From the NCBI RefSeq assembly GCF_023074185.1, contig NZ_JADPKY010000132.1:186001-250000 (forward strand): a DNA stretch of 64,000 bases. Direction: 5' to 3'. Numbering within the stretch: the stretch's first letter is position 1; each line of letters opens with the position of its first letter. The notes beneath the pieces were generated by a model, which saw only the letters and a program-made list of their open reading frames with translations, did not search any database and had not been told where the DNA came from. The position numbers were made by a program, and so were the translations under genes. Below are positions 53,135-61,784 of this stretch, piece after piece. Source of the stretch: Bradyrhizobium sp. 132 (GTDB lineage Bacteria; Pseudomonadota; Alphaproteobacteria; Rhizobiales; Xanthobacteraceae).

Positions 53135-53599
53135 TCAATCATGGTCCGGATGCTGATGGCTGACGATGGTCGCCATCTTCTCCGGTCCGTAATTCTGCTG
53201 CGTGGTCTGGCTCGGCAAATTGGAGATGCCGACGACCCAGCCTAGGCGGGATTCGGTGCCATACTGCCGCGTCGGTACGATCTGGTCGGGGCGATCGAAG
53301 GCGCCGGTCATGATCTCGATCCGGTCGCCGTCGATGCGGCCAAAACTCAGCGGCGTGCCGCAGGCGGCGCAATAGCCACGTTCGGCGATGGATGAGGAGC
53401 GGAAGAACGACGGCTTCCCCTTGGTCCAGGCAAAGTCCGGCTTGTTGATGTCGGCAAAGGAGGCGAACGGCGCGCCGCTGGCCTTCTGGCACATCCGGCA
53501 GTGGCAGATCGAAACCTTGTTGGGTGCTTCCGTCAACGCAAAGCGGACCGCGCCGCATTGGCAGCCGCCGGTGAGAACGGGTTTGCCTGCTTCCGTCAT
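53135..53599 (-). CDS. GFA family zinc-binding protein
   Basis: A 154-residue protein of the GFA (glutathione-dependent formaldehyde-activating-like) family. Zinc ligands appear in three sets: GGCQCGAVRF, CHCRMCQKASGAPF and CAACGTPLSF. GFA relatives may bind or transfer formaldehyde or other thiol adducts, but most have no proven function. The start overlaps the stop of the mutase small subunit (ATGA), and the large subunit follows 23 bp later. It is thus translationally embedded between the two mutase subunit genes. Confidence 0.9.
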   Translation of the reverse strand: MTEAGKPVLTGGCQCGAVRFALTEAPNKVSICHCRMCQKASGAPFASFADINKPDFAWTKGKPSFFRSSSIAERGYCAACGTPLSFGRIDGDRIEIMTGAFDRPDQIVPTRQYGTESRLGWVVGISNLPSQTTQQNYGPEKMATIVSHQHPDHD

Positions 53600-55467
53600 G
53601 GCTGCTCCATCCGTCGATAGGCGTCCTGCAATGTCGCAAGCGCATCGCCACCGGCGAAGACGAAGCCCGTGACGCCGGCGGCACGCAGCGCCGCCTCGGT
53701 ATCCGTCGGGCGGCCTGCCAGATAGATAAGTCTGCTACCTGCGGTTTGCAGGGCCTTTGCCGTGGCTTCGGCGTGTTCCGCATAGACCTTGTCACTGGAA
53801 CAAAGGCAGGCGCACTCGGCGCCGGAGGCCTTGAACGCGGCAGCTAACTGGGAAGGATCGGCAAAGCCCTCGCTGTCGACGGCCTGGATGCCGCCGGTCT
53901 CGAACAAGCTTTTGGCAAAGGTCGCCCGCGCCGTGAAATCGGCGGGCGTGCCGAGATTGGCCAGAAACACTTTTGGCCGCGCGCCGCGCGCCTTCAACGC
54001 CGCGTCCGATTTGTCGCGCAGCGCCTCGAACGGTTCCGCAAGCCGGATCGGCGACAGCGCGTCGAACTTGTATTTTTGCTCGCCGTAGGGCGCGAGCGCG
54101 ACCGGCGTCGCGTTCAGCACCGCCGTCTCGCGCTCATGCAGGTTCGGGAACTCGCTGGCGCCGGTCAACACGTCGCGGCGCTTTGCGATGTTGGCCTCAC
54201 GCGCTTTTCGCGCGGCCGCGACCTTGCTCTGGAACACGCCTTGCTGAAGCGCGGCAAAAGTGCCGCCGGCTTTCTCGCTCTCCTGGAACAGTGCCCAGGC
54301 CGCGTCGCAGAGCTGCGCCGTCAGCGTCTCGATGCCGCCTGCGCCCGCCGCGGGATCGCTGACCTTGGCGAGATTGCTTTCTTCCAGCAGCACGGCTTGC
54401 GTGTTGCGGGCCACGCGCCGCGCGAACGGATCGGGCAGACCCAGCGCCAGCGTGTGCGGCAGCACGGTGATCGCGTTGGCGCCGGCGAGTCCCGCCGCAA
54501 ACGTCGCCATGGTCGCGCGCAGCATGTTCACATCGGGATCGCGCTGCGTCAGCATGCGCCAGGCGGTATCGGCGGCGACGAACAATGGCCTTGGCGTGAG
54601 CCCGCACGCCGTCTCGATGCGCGCCCAGAGCAGCCGCAGCGCGCGGAATTTTGCCATGGTGAGGAACTGGTCTGCATCCGCCGCAAGCCGCGCATAGACC
54701 ATGCCCTGCGCCTGCTCCAGCGGAACGCCGGCGCCTTCAATCGCGCGCAAATAGGCGACACCGCAGGCGAGCACAAAGGCGAGCTCCTGCGCCTCGGAGC
54801 CGCCGGCATCGTGGATCACGCGTCCGTCGGCCGAAGCAAACGGCCCCTTGAAGCCGAGCGCGACGAGACCCTTGATGCCGCCGGTGACGGCAGGAACGAT
54901 CTCCTCCCAGCTATAAGGGCTGTGGCCCCACACCGCGCCGGCCGCGAGCGGGTCGAGCCCGAAGCGGATATCGCAGGCACCGGGATCGATGCCGTTGCCC
55001 TTCACATATTCCGCGAGATGGATCGCCGCCATCCGCGATTGCGGACCGATCTCAAGCTCGAGGCCGATGCCGGCATCGAGATGGACGTCCTTCAAGATCT
55101 TTGCGACTGCGTCTGCGGTCGGTTCCAGCCCGAACCCGTGGGCGCCATTGCCGCCGGCGAACACCAGCGCAAGCCCCGTCGCGCCATTTTCGAGATCGGT
55201 CAGAGCTTGCGCATTCGCCGCACTTGCATCGGGATGGTCGATCCGCTGCATGATCTGCCAGGGCGCCGCCGCCGGCCGCCCCACCACGGGCGCAACGCCT
55301 TTGGCGCGCGGATAGAGCGGTTCGATCCTGACACCGTCATAGGTCTTGCCGACCAGCTTTTCGAACGGCGCGCCCTTCAGCACGCCATCGACCAGCTTGC
55401 GCCAGTCTTCGACGGTCGCCTTGGGAAAATCCGCCGCCAGCGGCAGGTCGTCAGTCACGGAGGTCAT
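53596..55467 (-). CDS. mutA: Methylmalonyl-CoA mutase, small subunit
   Basis: A 623-residue homologue of the large subunit. The barrel region is conserved in outline (APWQIMQRIDHPDASAANAQ, RNTQAVLLEESNLAKVSDPAAGAGG). The C-terminal cobalamin-like domain lacks the D-x-H-x-x-G motif (LCSSDKVYAEHAEATAKAL in its place), as expected for the non-catalytic subunit of the heterodimer. The order small, GFA, large is leftward. It starts 81 bp after folK, so it may have its own promoter or continue the fol transcript. Confidence 0.9.
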   Translation of the reverse strand: MTSVTDDLPLAADFPKATVEDWRKLVDGVLKGAPFEKLVGKTYDGVRIEPLYPRAKGVAPVVGRPAAAPWQIMQRIDHPDASAANAQALTDLENGATGLALVFAGGNGAHGFGLEPTADAVAKILKDVHLDAGIGLELEIGPQSRMAAIHLAEYVKGNGIDPGACDIRFGLDPLAAGAVWGHSPYSWEEIVPAVTGGIKGLVALGFKGPFASADGRVIHDAGGSEAQELAFVLACGVAYLRAIEGAGVPLEQAQGMVYARLAADADQFLTMAKFRALRLLWARIETACGLTPRPLFVAADTAWRMLTQRDPDVNMLRATMATFAAGLAGANAITVLPHTLALGLPDPFARRVARNTQAVLLEESNLAKVSDPAAGAGGIETLTAQLCDAAWALFQESEKAGGTFAALQQGVFQSKVAAARKAREANIAKRRDVLTGASEFPNLHERETAVLNATPVALAPYGEQKYKFDALSPIRLAEPFEALRDKSDAALKARGARPKVFLANLGTPADFTARATFAKSLFETGGIQAVDSEGFADPSQLAAAFKASGAECACLCSSDKVYAEHAEATAKALQTAGSRLIYLAGRPTDTEAALRAAGVTGFVFAGGDALATLQDAYRRMEQP

Positions 55468-55548
55468 ACGGCCAAGGGCTCCCGGAAATCTTGTTGTGCG
55501 CGGTCGAAATTGCCACGGCCGGCCGTCCCTGCAAACGGTTGTTTTTGG

Positions 55549-56040
55549 TTAACCGGTATCCGGAAGCCGCTCAATGCCTTGCGTCGAGACGCTGGCTAGC
55601 CCGTCGCGCACACGAATGCCGGCGATCACGCGGTCGGGCGCAATCTCGGCCAGCGGCACCAGCACGAAGGCGCGCTCGAACAGGCGCGGATGCGGCAACG
55701 TCAAATCGGGCTTCTGAAACGACACATCGTCATAGGCGATCATGTCGAGATCAAGCGTGCGCGGGCCCCAGCGCCGCTCCTTGTCGCGCGTGCGGCCGAA
55801 TTTCTGCTCGACCTTCTGCATTACGAACAGCAGCGCGTGCGGATCGAGATCGGTCTCGATCTCGACGCAGGCGTTGATGAAGGGATCCTGGTCTTCGTCG
55901 CCCCAAGGCGGCGTCGAATAGTCCGACGAGCGCGCGATCATCGCAGCTTGCGCCATGCCGCAGATATGGGCGATCGCCTTTTGGACCGTCGCGCGGACAT
56001 TGCCGACATTGCCGCCGAGTGCGATCAGCACGCTTGCCAT
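55549..56040 (-). CDS. folK: 2-amino-4-hydroxy-6-hydroxymethyldihydropteridine diphosphokinase
   Basis: A 163-residue HPPK. It starts VLIALGGNVGNVRATVQKAI; the signature RDKERRWGPRTLDLDMIAYDD (written here as two overlapping parts: RWGPRTLDLDMIAYDD preceded by FGRTRDKER) contains the ATP and Mg-binding Asp pair. LTLPHPRLFERAFVLVPLAEI follows. It catalyses the step between FolB and FolP in folate synthesis. It begins 1 bp after the folB stop. Confidence 0.93.
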   Translation of the reverse strand: MASVLIALGGNVGNVRATVQKAIAHICGMAQAAMIARSSDYSTPPWGDEDQDPFINACVEIETDLDPHALLFVMQKVEQKFGRTRDKERRWGPRTLDLDMIAYDDVSFQKPDLTLPHPRLFERAFVLVPLAEIAPDRVIAGIRVRDGLASVSTQGIERLPDTG

Positions 56041-56041
56041 G

Positions 56042-56410
56042 TCAGGGCTGCCGCGAGCGCGTCAGCATGATGCCGACGTCGTCGAAGATCGCGGCGATCG
56101 GCGCATGCGGCTTGTGCACGGTGATCTTGACCGCACGGATGCGCGGAAAGTGCGACAGGATGGCGTCGGCCACCGCGCCGGCCGCGCGCTCCAGCAGCTT
56201 GTAATTGGTGTTCTTGAACGCGGCCGTCGTGGTCGCCACGACGTCGGCGTAGGACACGGTGTCGGCGAGCCGGTCGCTGCGCGAAGGCTCCGACAGGTCC
56301 GTATAAAGCTCGAGGTCGATGACAAAACGCTGGCCGACCTCGGTCTCGTGCTCCATCACGCCGTGACGGGCATGGATCGACAGGCCGGTTACGAAGATCG
56401 TATCGGTCAT
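56042..56410 (-). CDS. folB: Dihydroneopterin aldolase
   Basis: A 122-residue FolB. The family start is IFVTGLSIHARHGVMEHE, with the catalytic Lys expected in VKITVHKPHAPI (about residue 101) and conserved E/Y residues in DTVSYADVVATTTAAF. It forms the second step of the folP-folB-folK unit. Its ATG overlaps the folP stop (ATGA). Confidence 0.92.
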   Translation of the reverse strand: MTDTIFVTGLSIHARHGVMEHETEVGQRFVIDLELYTDLSEPSRSDRLADTVSYADVVATTTAAFKNTNYKLLERAAGAVADAILSHFPRIRAVKITVHKPHAPIAAIFDDVGIMLTRSRQP

Positions 56411-57267
56411 GGCTTGCTCTCGATTGCGTGCGCCACTCGCAGGGCCTGCAAGGTCTCGGCGACGTCATGGGTCCGGATGATTTTTGCGCCGCGCTGCGCG
56501 GCGATCAGATGCGCGGCGATCGAGCCGGCGAGCCGCTCTTTCGGCTCCGACGGCGACACCGAAGCGATGAAGCGCTTGCGCGAGGCGCCGACCAGGACCG
56601 GCAGGCCGAACATGTCGAATTCACGCAACCGCGCCAGCGCGGTCATGCTCTGCTCGGCCGTCTTGCCAAAGCCGATGCCGGGATCGAGCACGATCTTGTC
56701 GCGGGCGATGCCGGCTTGTGCCGCGATGTCGAGCGAGCGCTGAAAGAACACGGTCATGTCCGCGATGATGTCGATAGCGGGATCGACGCTGTCGCGGTTG
56801 TGCATGACGATGACGGGGACGCCCTTGGCGGCCACCAGCGACGCCATGCCGGCGTCGCGTTGCAGGCCCCAGACGTCGTTGGCGATCGCAGCGCCCTGGG
56901 CGAGCGCGAACGCCACCACCTCCGCCTTCATGCTGTCGATCGAGACCGGCACGCCGAGCGACACGACGCCTGCCAGCACCGGCTTGAGCCGTACCAGTTC
57001 GTCTTCCGCCGTGACCGGCCGGGCACCCTTGTAGGGCCGGGTGGACTCGGCACCGATATCGATGATGTCGACGCCGGCCTCGATCATGGCCCGCGCCCGC
57101 GCGATTGCCTGCTCGGGCGCGATGAATTCGCCGCCGTCGGAGAAGGAATCCGGGGTGATGTTGAGCACGCCCATCACCGCCGGGATCGGCCGCTCGAGAA
57201 GCGTCCGCAGCACGTCAGGCCCGACTGAACCGGCCGCCGGGACGGATGGGGAAAGCGAGGCATTCAT
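56407..57267 (-). CDS. folP: Dihydropteroate synthase
   Basis: A 286-residue TIM barrel. Signature 1 is MGVLNITPDSFSDGG (about 32-46), signature 2 is IDIGAESTRPYKGA (about 77-90), and the C-terminal GASRKRFI loop carries the substrate phosphate and lysine contacts. It joins p-aminobenzoate to the pteridine diphosphate and is the sulfonamide target. The start at 57267 is chosen because the extension to 57321 is Pro/Arg-rich and unlike the family. First gene of the long leftward run. Confidence 0.93.
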   Translation of the reverse strand: MNASLSPSVPAAGSVGPDVLRTLLERPIPAVMGVLNITPDSFSDGGEFIAPEQAIARARAMIEAGVDIIDIGAESTRPYKGARPVTAEDELVRLKPVLAGVVSLGVPVSIDSMKAEVVAFALAQGAAIANDVWGLQRDAGMASLVAAKGVPVIVMHNRDSVDPAIDIIADMTVFFQRSLDIAAQAGIARDKIVLDPGIGFGKTAEQSMTALARLREFDMFGLPVLVGASRKRFIASVSPSEPKERLAGSIAAHLIAAQRGAKIIRTHDVAETLQALRVAHAIESKP

Positions 57268-57351
57268 GCGCGTCGCTTTGCGCGGTCGGGAAGGGGGAGT
57301 CAAGAAGGGAGGGGAGCGCAAATACGTGCCACTCTATCACCATTCTGAGCT

Positions 57352-57510
57352 GGCCGCTTCTTCAGCGGCCCTCGAAGGGCGACGGCCCGACGTTCTCCGA
57401 GTGGTGGCAGCGGTGGCCGTTCATCCTTCAAGGCTCTCCACAGGACGCGTCGCGTCCCGTGCCTCGCACCTCAACCGACAACCGCTTCGCGGTTGCGCGG
57501 GGATGACGGA
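57352..57510. repeat. Diverged copies of the GTCATCC...CTCGAAGG repeat
   Basis: The hairpin GGCCGCT-TCTTC-AGCGGCC (57352-57370) is followed by CTCGAAGGGCGACGGCC. Then, in minus orientation at 57422-57510, comes a copy of the 43-kb repeat (GCATGGGACGCAACG-type centre, GAGAGCCTTGAAGGATG end), with about 25 bp of extra GCGCAACCGCGAAGCGGTTG-like sequence. It fills the 250-bp gap between folP and the DUF4332 gene; no gene is seen here. Confidence 0.7.
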
Positions 57511-57517
57511 GCTACCA

Positions 57518-57925
57518 TCAATACGAAATCTTCGGCGGCAGCTTCTTCGCCTTGGCGATGATGTCGCCGACCGACTTCTCGGAAGGAAGGATGCGGAGGA
57601 GCTTTTTCTTTTCGTTGGCATCGCGCATGCTCTGGGCGAGCCTTGCCGGATTCCGATAGGAGAGCTCGCGCACGGTGGTGACGCCGGCGGCGCGGACCAG
57701 TCCGACCTTGGCCCTGCCCATGCCGGGGATACGCATGTAGTCGGAGACGTTGGCCCATTCCAACAGCAGCTGCTCGCTGATGCCGGTCTTGGCGGAGAGC
57801 GCCTTGCGGCCCTTCACGGTTGAGGCCGCTTCGAGCAGCGCGTCGGTTGTGCGGATACCTTGCGCCTTCAACTTGTTGGCGGCAAAGGTCGACAGGCCCT
57901 CAATCTCGGAGATCGGATATGTCAT
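57518..57925 (-). CDS. DUF4332 helix-hairpin-helix protein
   Basis: A 135-residue soluble protein. It matches DUF4332: ISEIEGLSTFAANKLKAQGI at the start and RIPGMGRAKVGLVRAAGVTT in the middle are two helix-hairpin-helix-like units of the kind that bind DNA or fill a Rad51-N-like fold. The C-terminus is Lys-rich (NEKKKLLRILPSEK). The role is unknown. It lies 26 bp after the small Gly-rich gene on the same strand. Confidence 0.85.
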   Translation of the reverse strand: MTYPISEIEGLSTFAANKLKAQGIRTTDALLEAASTVKGRKALSAKTGISEQLLLEWANVSDYMRIPGMGRAKVGLVRAAGVTTVRELSYRNPARLAQSMRDANEKKKLLRILPSEKSVGDIIAKAKKLPPKISY

Positions 57926-57951
57926 GATACTCGATATGAAATGCGCAAGCT

Positions 57952-58317
57952 TCAGGCGAACTGGCTGAGGCCCGGTGTCCCCGCGATGATCTTGCCCATC
58001 TGATCCGCTCCGATTTTGTCTCGGCCGAAGCGAAAAAGTTCACGGGCGACGTTCTGAATCTCGGACATGCCAAGTCCCAGGCCCATCAGGCGCGTGCCGA
58101 CGGCCATCAGGCCGCCGCCCATCAGCCGCGACAGTCCGCCGCCGCTCCTGGACGCCTCGATTGCGGCCTCCGCACCGGGGATATGATCGATTAGGGTCTG
58201 GACACTGTCGGAAGGCCCCTCGTTGCGGAGGAAGCCCAGGATAATGCCGATCGTCTTTTCAGCGTCAGCACTATCTATGCTGGCGATTGTCGCCAGCCGT
58301 CCGATCAGCTCGTCCAT
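57952..58317 (-). CDS. Small protein with Gly/Met-rich centre
   Basis: A 121-residue protein. The first 45 residues are helical (LIGRLATIASIDSADAEKTIGIILGFLRNEG). A Gly/Met-rich, possibly membrane-active stretch follows (RSGGGLSRLMGGGLMAVGTRLMGLGLG, in two parts), then a conserved-looking end (VARELFRFGRDKIGADQMGKI). The N-terminal pattern is reminiscent of DUF2267 or DUF2780 proteins, but I am not sure. It probably forms an operon with the DUF4332 gene. Confidence 0.75.
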   Translation of the reverse strand: MDELIGRLATIASIDSADAEKTIGIILGFLRNEGPSDSVQTLIDHIPGAEAAIEASRSGGGLSRLMGGGLMAVGTRLMGLGLGMSEIQNVARELFRFGRDKIGADQMGKIIAGTPGLSQFA

Positions 58318-58665
58318 ATGGCCTGCCCCTCAGCCGGTTCACATGCCGGGTATTGTTTTCGAAAATGATCTTGAGCCGGTGCGATGTGAAATACAAGCGA
58401 TGAACGCCACCAACGTTCCGATTCACTCTCGAACGCGCGGCAAGTGTTGCAGCTATGCAAGAGCGGAGATGGAATCGGCGAAAAAATGCCGCGGTGCAAA
58501 TGCGTCGTTCCTACTTTCGACGGATGCTGCTCGCATGTTTCCGATAATGTCGCATGCTTGGAGCGCGTTGAATGGTTTTAATCGGCGCGCAACATGCGTT
58601 AAAGTACGGAACTGGTGCATTCGAGTTTCGATACGCGAAACACGGCAGAGAGATCAGAGAGAATA
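58318..58665. other. 348-bp divergent intergenic region
   Basis: This A/T-richer stretch (30 of 60 G+C at 58561-58620 by my count) lies between the Gly/Met-rich protein gene and the HerA-like gene. GGAAC (58608-58612) and CGAT (58629-58632), 16 nt apart and 34 nt before the ATPase start, resemble a general-stress EcfG promoter (GGAAC-N16-CGTT) with one mismatch. No gene or repeat is seen. Confidence 0.4.
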
Positions 58666-60291
58666 ATGACCGCACAGGACAGCGAGCTCGGCGACACCGA
58701 CGACAAGATCTTCGTCGGCAAGGGAGACGAGCAGGCGTGGCTGACGCTGGCGCTCGCCAATCGCCACGGCCTCGTCACGGGTGCAACGGGAACCGGCAAG
58801 ACGGTGACGCTGCAAGTCATGGCGGAAGGATTTGCGCGCGCCGGCGTTCCGGTCTTCGCCTCCGACATCAAGGGTGACCTCTCCGGCATCTCCGAGGTTG
58901 GCGAAGCCAAAGACTTCATCCTCAAGCGCGCCACCGAGATGGGGCTGACATTCCAGCCGGACCAGTTCTCGACGGTGTTCTGGGACGTATTCGGCGAGCA
59001 GGGACACCCGGTGCGGGCGACCGTCACGGAAATGGGCCCGCTGCTGCTTGCACGCATGCTCGACCTGAACGACGTGCAGGAAGGCGTGCTCAACGTCGCC
59101 TTCCGCGTCGCCGACGACAACGGCCTTGTCCTGATCGACATGAAAGATTTGCGGGCGCTACTCGATGCCATCGTGCCCGACAGCAGCAAGAAGGGGCCGG
59201 ACGCCGCGGCGGATCCGCTCGCCGAGATTCGCAAAGCCGCGCAGGGTTTTGGCAACGTCACCAAGGCCACCGTCGGCACCATCCAGCGCCAGCTTCTGGT
59301 GCTGGAGAACCAGGGCGGCACCAAATTCTTTGGCGAGCCGGCGCTGACGCTGAAAGACTTCATGAAGACCGACCGCGACGGCCGCGGCATGGTCAACATT
59401 CTCGTCGCCGACAAGCTGCTCCAGAGCCCACGGCTTTACGCGACATTCCTGCTGTGGATGTTGTCAGAACTGTTCGAGGAGCTGCCGGAGGCCGGCGATT
59501 TGCCAAAGCCGAAGCTGGTATTCTTCTTCGACGAGGCGCATCTGCTTTTCAACGACGCGCCCAAGGCGCTGATGGACAAGATCGAGCAGGTGGTGCGTCT
59601 GATCCGCTCCAAAGGCGTCGGCGTTTATTTCGTGACGCAAAACCCGGTCGACGTGCCCGACCGCGTGCTCGGGCAATTGGGCAACCGGGTGCAGCACGCG
59701 CTGCGCGCCTTCACGCCGCGCGACCAGAAGGCGGTCGCCGCCGCGGCCCAGACTTTTCGGCCCAACCCGAAGCTCGACACCGCCAAGGTGATCATGGAGC
59801 TCGGCAAGGGTGAGGCGCTGGTGTCCTTTCTCGAAGGCAACGGCACGCCCGCGATGGTCGAGCGGGTGATGATCCGGCCGCCCTCGGCCCGGATCGGACC
59901 GATTACGCCGGCAGAGCGGAAGGCGATCATGGATGCAAGCCCGGTGAAGGGCAAATACGACACCGCCGTTGATGATGAGTCCGCCTACGAGATGATCCAG
60001 AAGCGCATTGCCGGCACGGCTGCGCCTGCCGATCCAGGCGCGGCGGGCGGTGGAGGCGGCGGCATCCTCGGCCAGATCGGCTCGATCGTCGGCACCATCT
60101 TCGGCACCAACGTCAAGCGCGGCCGCCTGTCGACGGGCCAGGTCATCGCGCGCGACATGACCCGATCGGTGACCAACCAGGTGATCGGGGGGATGGCGGC
60201 CAATATCGGCAAATCGGTCGCCGGCAAGCTCGGTGGCTCGATCGGCCGCACGCTGGTCCGCGGCGCGCTCGGCGGCTTGCTGCGGCGCTAG
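58666..60291 (+). CDS. HerA-like ATPase (DUF853 family)
   Basis: A 541-residue FtsK/HerA-superfamily ATPase. The Walker A is GATGTGKT (about 40-47) and the Walker B is FFFDEAHLLF (about 285-294); a QNPVDVPD sensor segment and LGQLGNRVQHALRAFTP follow. It matches the DUF853 helicase family (often named YjgR). The C-terminal 90 residues are Gly-rich with hydrophobic repeats (GGGGGGILGQIGSIVGTIFG) and may contact membranes. The start at 58666 is chosen over an upstream one because GAGAGAATA precedes it and the upstream extension is not family-like. The biological role is unclear; it may act in DNA translocation under stress. Confidence 0.9.
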   Translation: MTAQDSELGDTDDKIFVGKGDEQAWLTLALANRHGLVTGATGTGKTVTLQVMAEGFARAGVPVFASDIKGDLSGISEVGEAKDFILKRATEMGLTFQPDQFSTVFWDVFGEQGHPVRATVTEMGPLLLARMLDLNDVQEGVLNVAFRVADDNGLVLIDMKDLRALLDAIVPDSSKKGPDAAADPLAEIRKAAQGFGNVTKATVGTIQRQLLVLENQGGTKFFGEPALTLKDFMKTDRDGRGMVNILVADKLLQSPRLYATFLLWMLSELFEELPEAGDLPKPKLVFFFDEAHLLFNDAPKALMDKIEQVVRLIRSKGVGVYFVTQNPVDVPDRVLGQLGNRVQHALRAFTPRDQKAVAAAAQTFRPNPKLDTAKVIMELGKGEALVSFLEGNGTPAMVERVMIRPPSARIGPITPAERKAIMDASPVKGKYDTAVDDESAYEMIQKRIAGTAAPADPGAAGGGGGGILGQIGSIVGTIFGTNVKRGRLSTGQVIARDMTRSVTNQVIGGMAANIGKSVAGKLGGSIGRTLVRGALGGLLRR

Positions 60292-60438
60292 GCATGCAGT
60301 CGCCGTTTTAGGCCGTTCGCCGTATCAGGCCGTTTTCGGGAAGTTGCCTGATGCGCGACGGGAACAAATTCGGGTGAACAGGACTCTCCAAGCGTCCATC
60401 GGTCTGCTAGGTGCTATGGCCCATGACTGGACCACACC

Positions 60439-61767
60439 GTGACCTCACCTGAATCTTTCGCCGAACCCGGCGCACTCCGAACCCTGTCGCTGCGTGCGCC
60501 GCTCGACCTGCTCTTCCTGCTCTGCTGCTTCATCCTGGCCGCCGACGTCCTCGGTCCCGAGATCTTCGGGCATGGCAAGACCAAGGATTACGGGCTGTGG
60601 TACTGGGCCGGGCAGCAGGTCTTGCAGGGTGGGCCGCTCTATCCCGACGACATCCATGAGTACTTCGAGTTCATCTACCCACCGCTGCCGGCAATCCTGC
60701 TGGCGATCCCGAGCTGGTTCGGCAAGGTCGCGCTCTACACCGTGCTGTCGATCCTGAATATTGTGGCGTGGTGGTACACGGGAATGTTTTCCAACGCCAT
60801 GACCGGTTCGGGCCACAGGCCCGGCCCCTGGCTGGAGGCGCTGCCCGCTTTCGTCACCGTGACTTTCGTGTTCGACATGTTCGATCTCGGCCAGCCGAAC
60901 CTCGTCCTGCTGGCGATGATGCTCTACGGCTTCTGGAGCTTGCAGCATCAGCGCTCCTGGCTTGCAGGCTTCATGTTCGCGCTCGCCACCGCCATCAAGG
61001 TGTTTCCCATTGCGGTGCTGCCCTATCTGGTCTGGCGACGGAAGTGGGGGGCCGCCGTTGCAACAATTACCTTCACCGGCATGCTTCTCTATGTCGTGCC
61101 GGCACCCATTCGCGGCTTCGAGCGCAACGCCGCCGAGCTCAAGACCTGGTATCAGGGCATGGTCGGGTCGAGCTCGGAAAAGGGATTTGGCCAGCGCGAC
61201 GAGCAGAACTGGTCGTGGGTGAACCAGTCCCTCATTGCTGTCACGCACCGGCTGGTCCGGCCGATCAACTACAATCAGGAAGATGCCAACAAGCCGCCGC
61301 GCACGATGAATGTCATTGACGTCGATTACAGGACGGCGAACTGGATCGTGCTGGTGCTGTCGGCGTTGCTCGGACTCGCCTTCGTCGCGATCATGCCACG
61401 GCAGGGGCGGCGAACGGCGCGGTCGGACGCCGAAGAGCTCGGCATCCTGTTCTGCCTGATGACGGTGGCATCGCCCCTGGCGCGGCAATACTACTTCATG
61501 TGGCTGTTCTTCCCGATGACGGTGCTGATGCATCGCGCCGCCTTCGACGAGCGGGCGAACGTACGCCTGGGAACCTGGCTCGCCCTAGGCGCCGCCGGCG
61601 TGCTCATGCTGCTGTCGCTGCCGTGGTTTCCCAATGTCTTTCAGGCCTGGGGCAATAACCTCGTCGCCACGGCGGTCCTCGCAGGTAGCCTCGCATGGCA
61701 CATCCGCCATCCGCCGGATGCGGCTGGTCCCAAGGCCGCGGCAGCGCTAAAAGCCAAGACATCTTGA
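60439..61767 (+). CDS. GT87-type (DUF2029) membrane glycosyltransferase
   Basis: A 442-residue polytopic membrane protein with about ten helices. It matches the GT87/DUF2029 family: LWYWAGQQVLQGGPLYP (about 54-70), EFIYPPLPAILLAIPSWFG (about 76-94), and FDLGQPNLVLLAMMLYGFW. These enzymes transfer sugars from polyprenyl-phosphate donors on the periplasmic side. The start is GTG 60439 (VTSPESFAEP). It ends 17 bp before the M20 dipeptidase start, so the two may be co-transcribed, though no shared pathway is apparent. Confidence 0.85.
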   Translation: MTSPESFAEPGALRTLSLRAPLDLLFLLCCFILAADVLGPEIFGHGKTKDYGLWYWAGQQVLQGGPLYPDDIHEYFEFIYPPLPAILLAIPSWFGKVALYTVLSILNIVAWWYTGMFSNAMTGSGHRPGPWLEALPAFVTVTFVFDMFDLGQPNLVLLAMMLYGFWSLQHQRSWLAGFMFALATAIKVFPIAVLPYLVWRRKWGAAVATITFTGMLLYVVPAPIRGFERNAAELKTWYQGMVGSSSEKGFGQRDEQNWSWVNQSLIAVTHRLVRPINYNQEDANKPPRTMNVIDVDYRTANWIVLVLSALLGLAFVAIMPRQGRRTARSDAEELGILFCLMTVASPLARQYYFMWLFFPMTVLMHRAAFDERANVRLGTWLALGAAGVLMLLSLPWFPNVFQAWGNNLVATAVLAGSLAWHIRHPPDAAGPKAAAALKAKTS

Positions 61768-61784
61768 ACGCAGGGAACACGACC

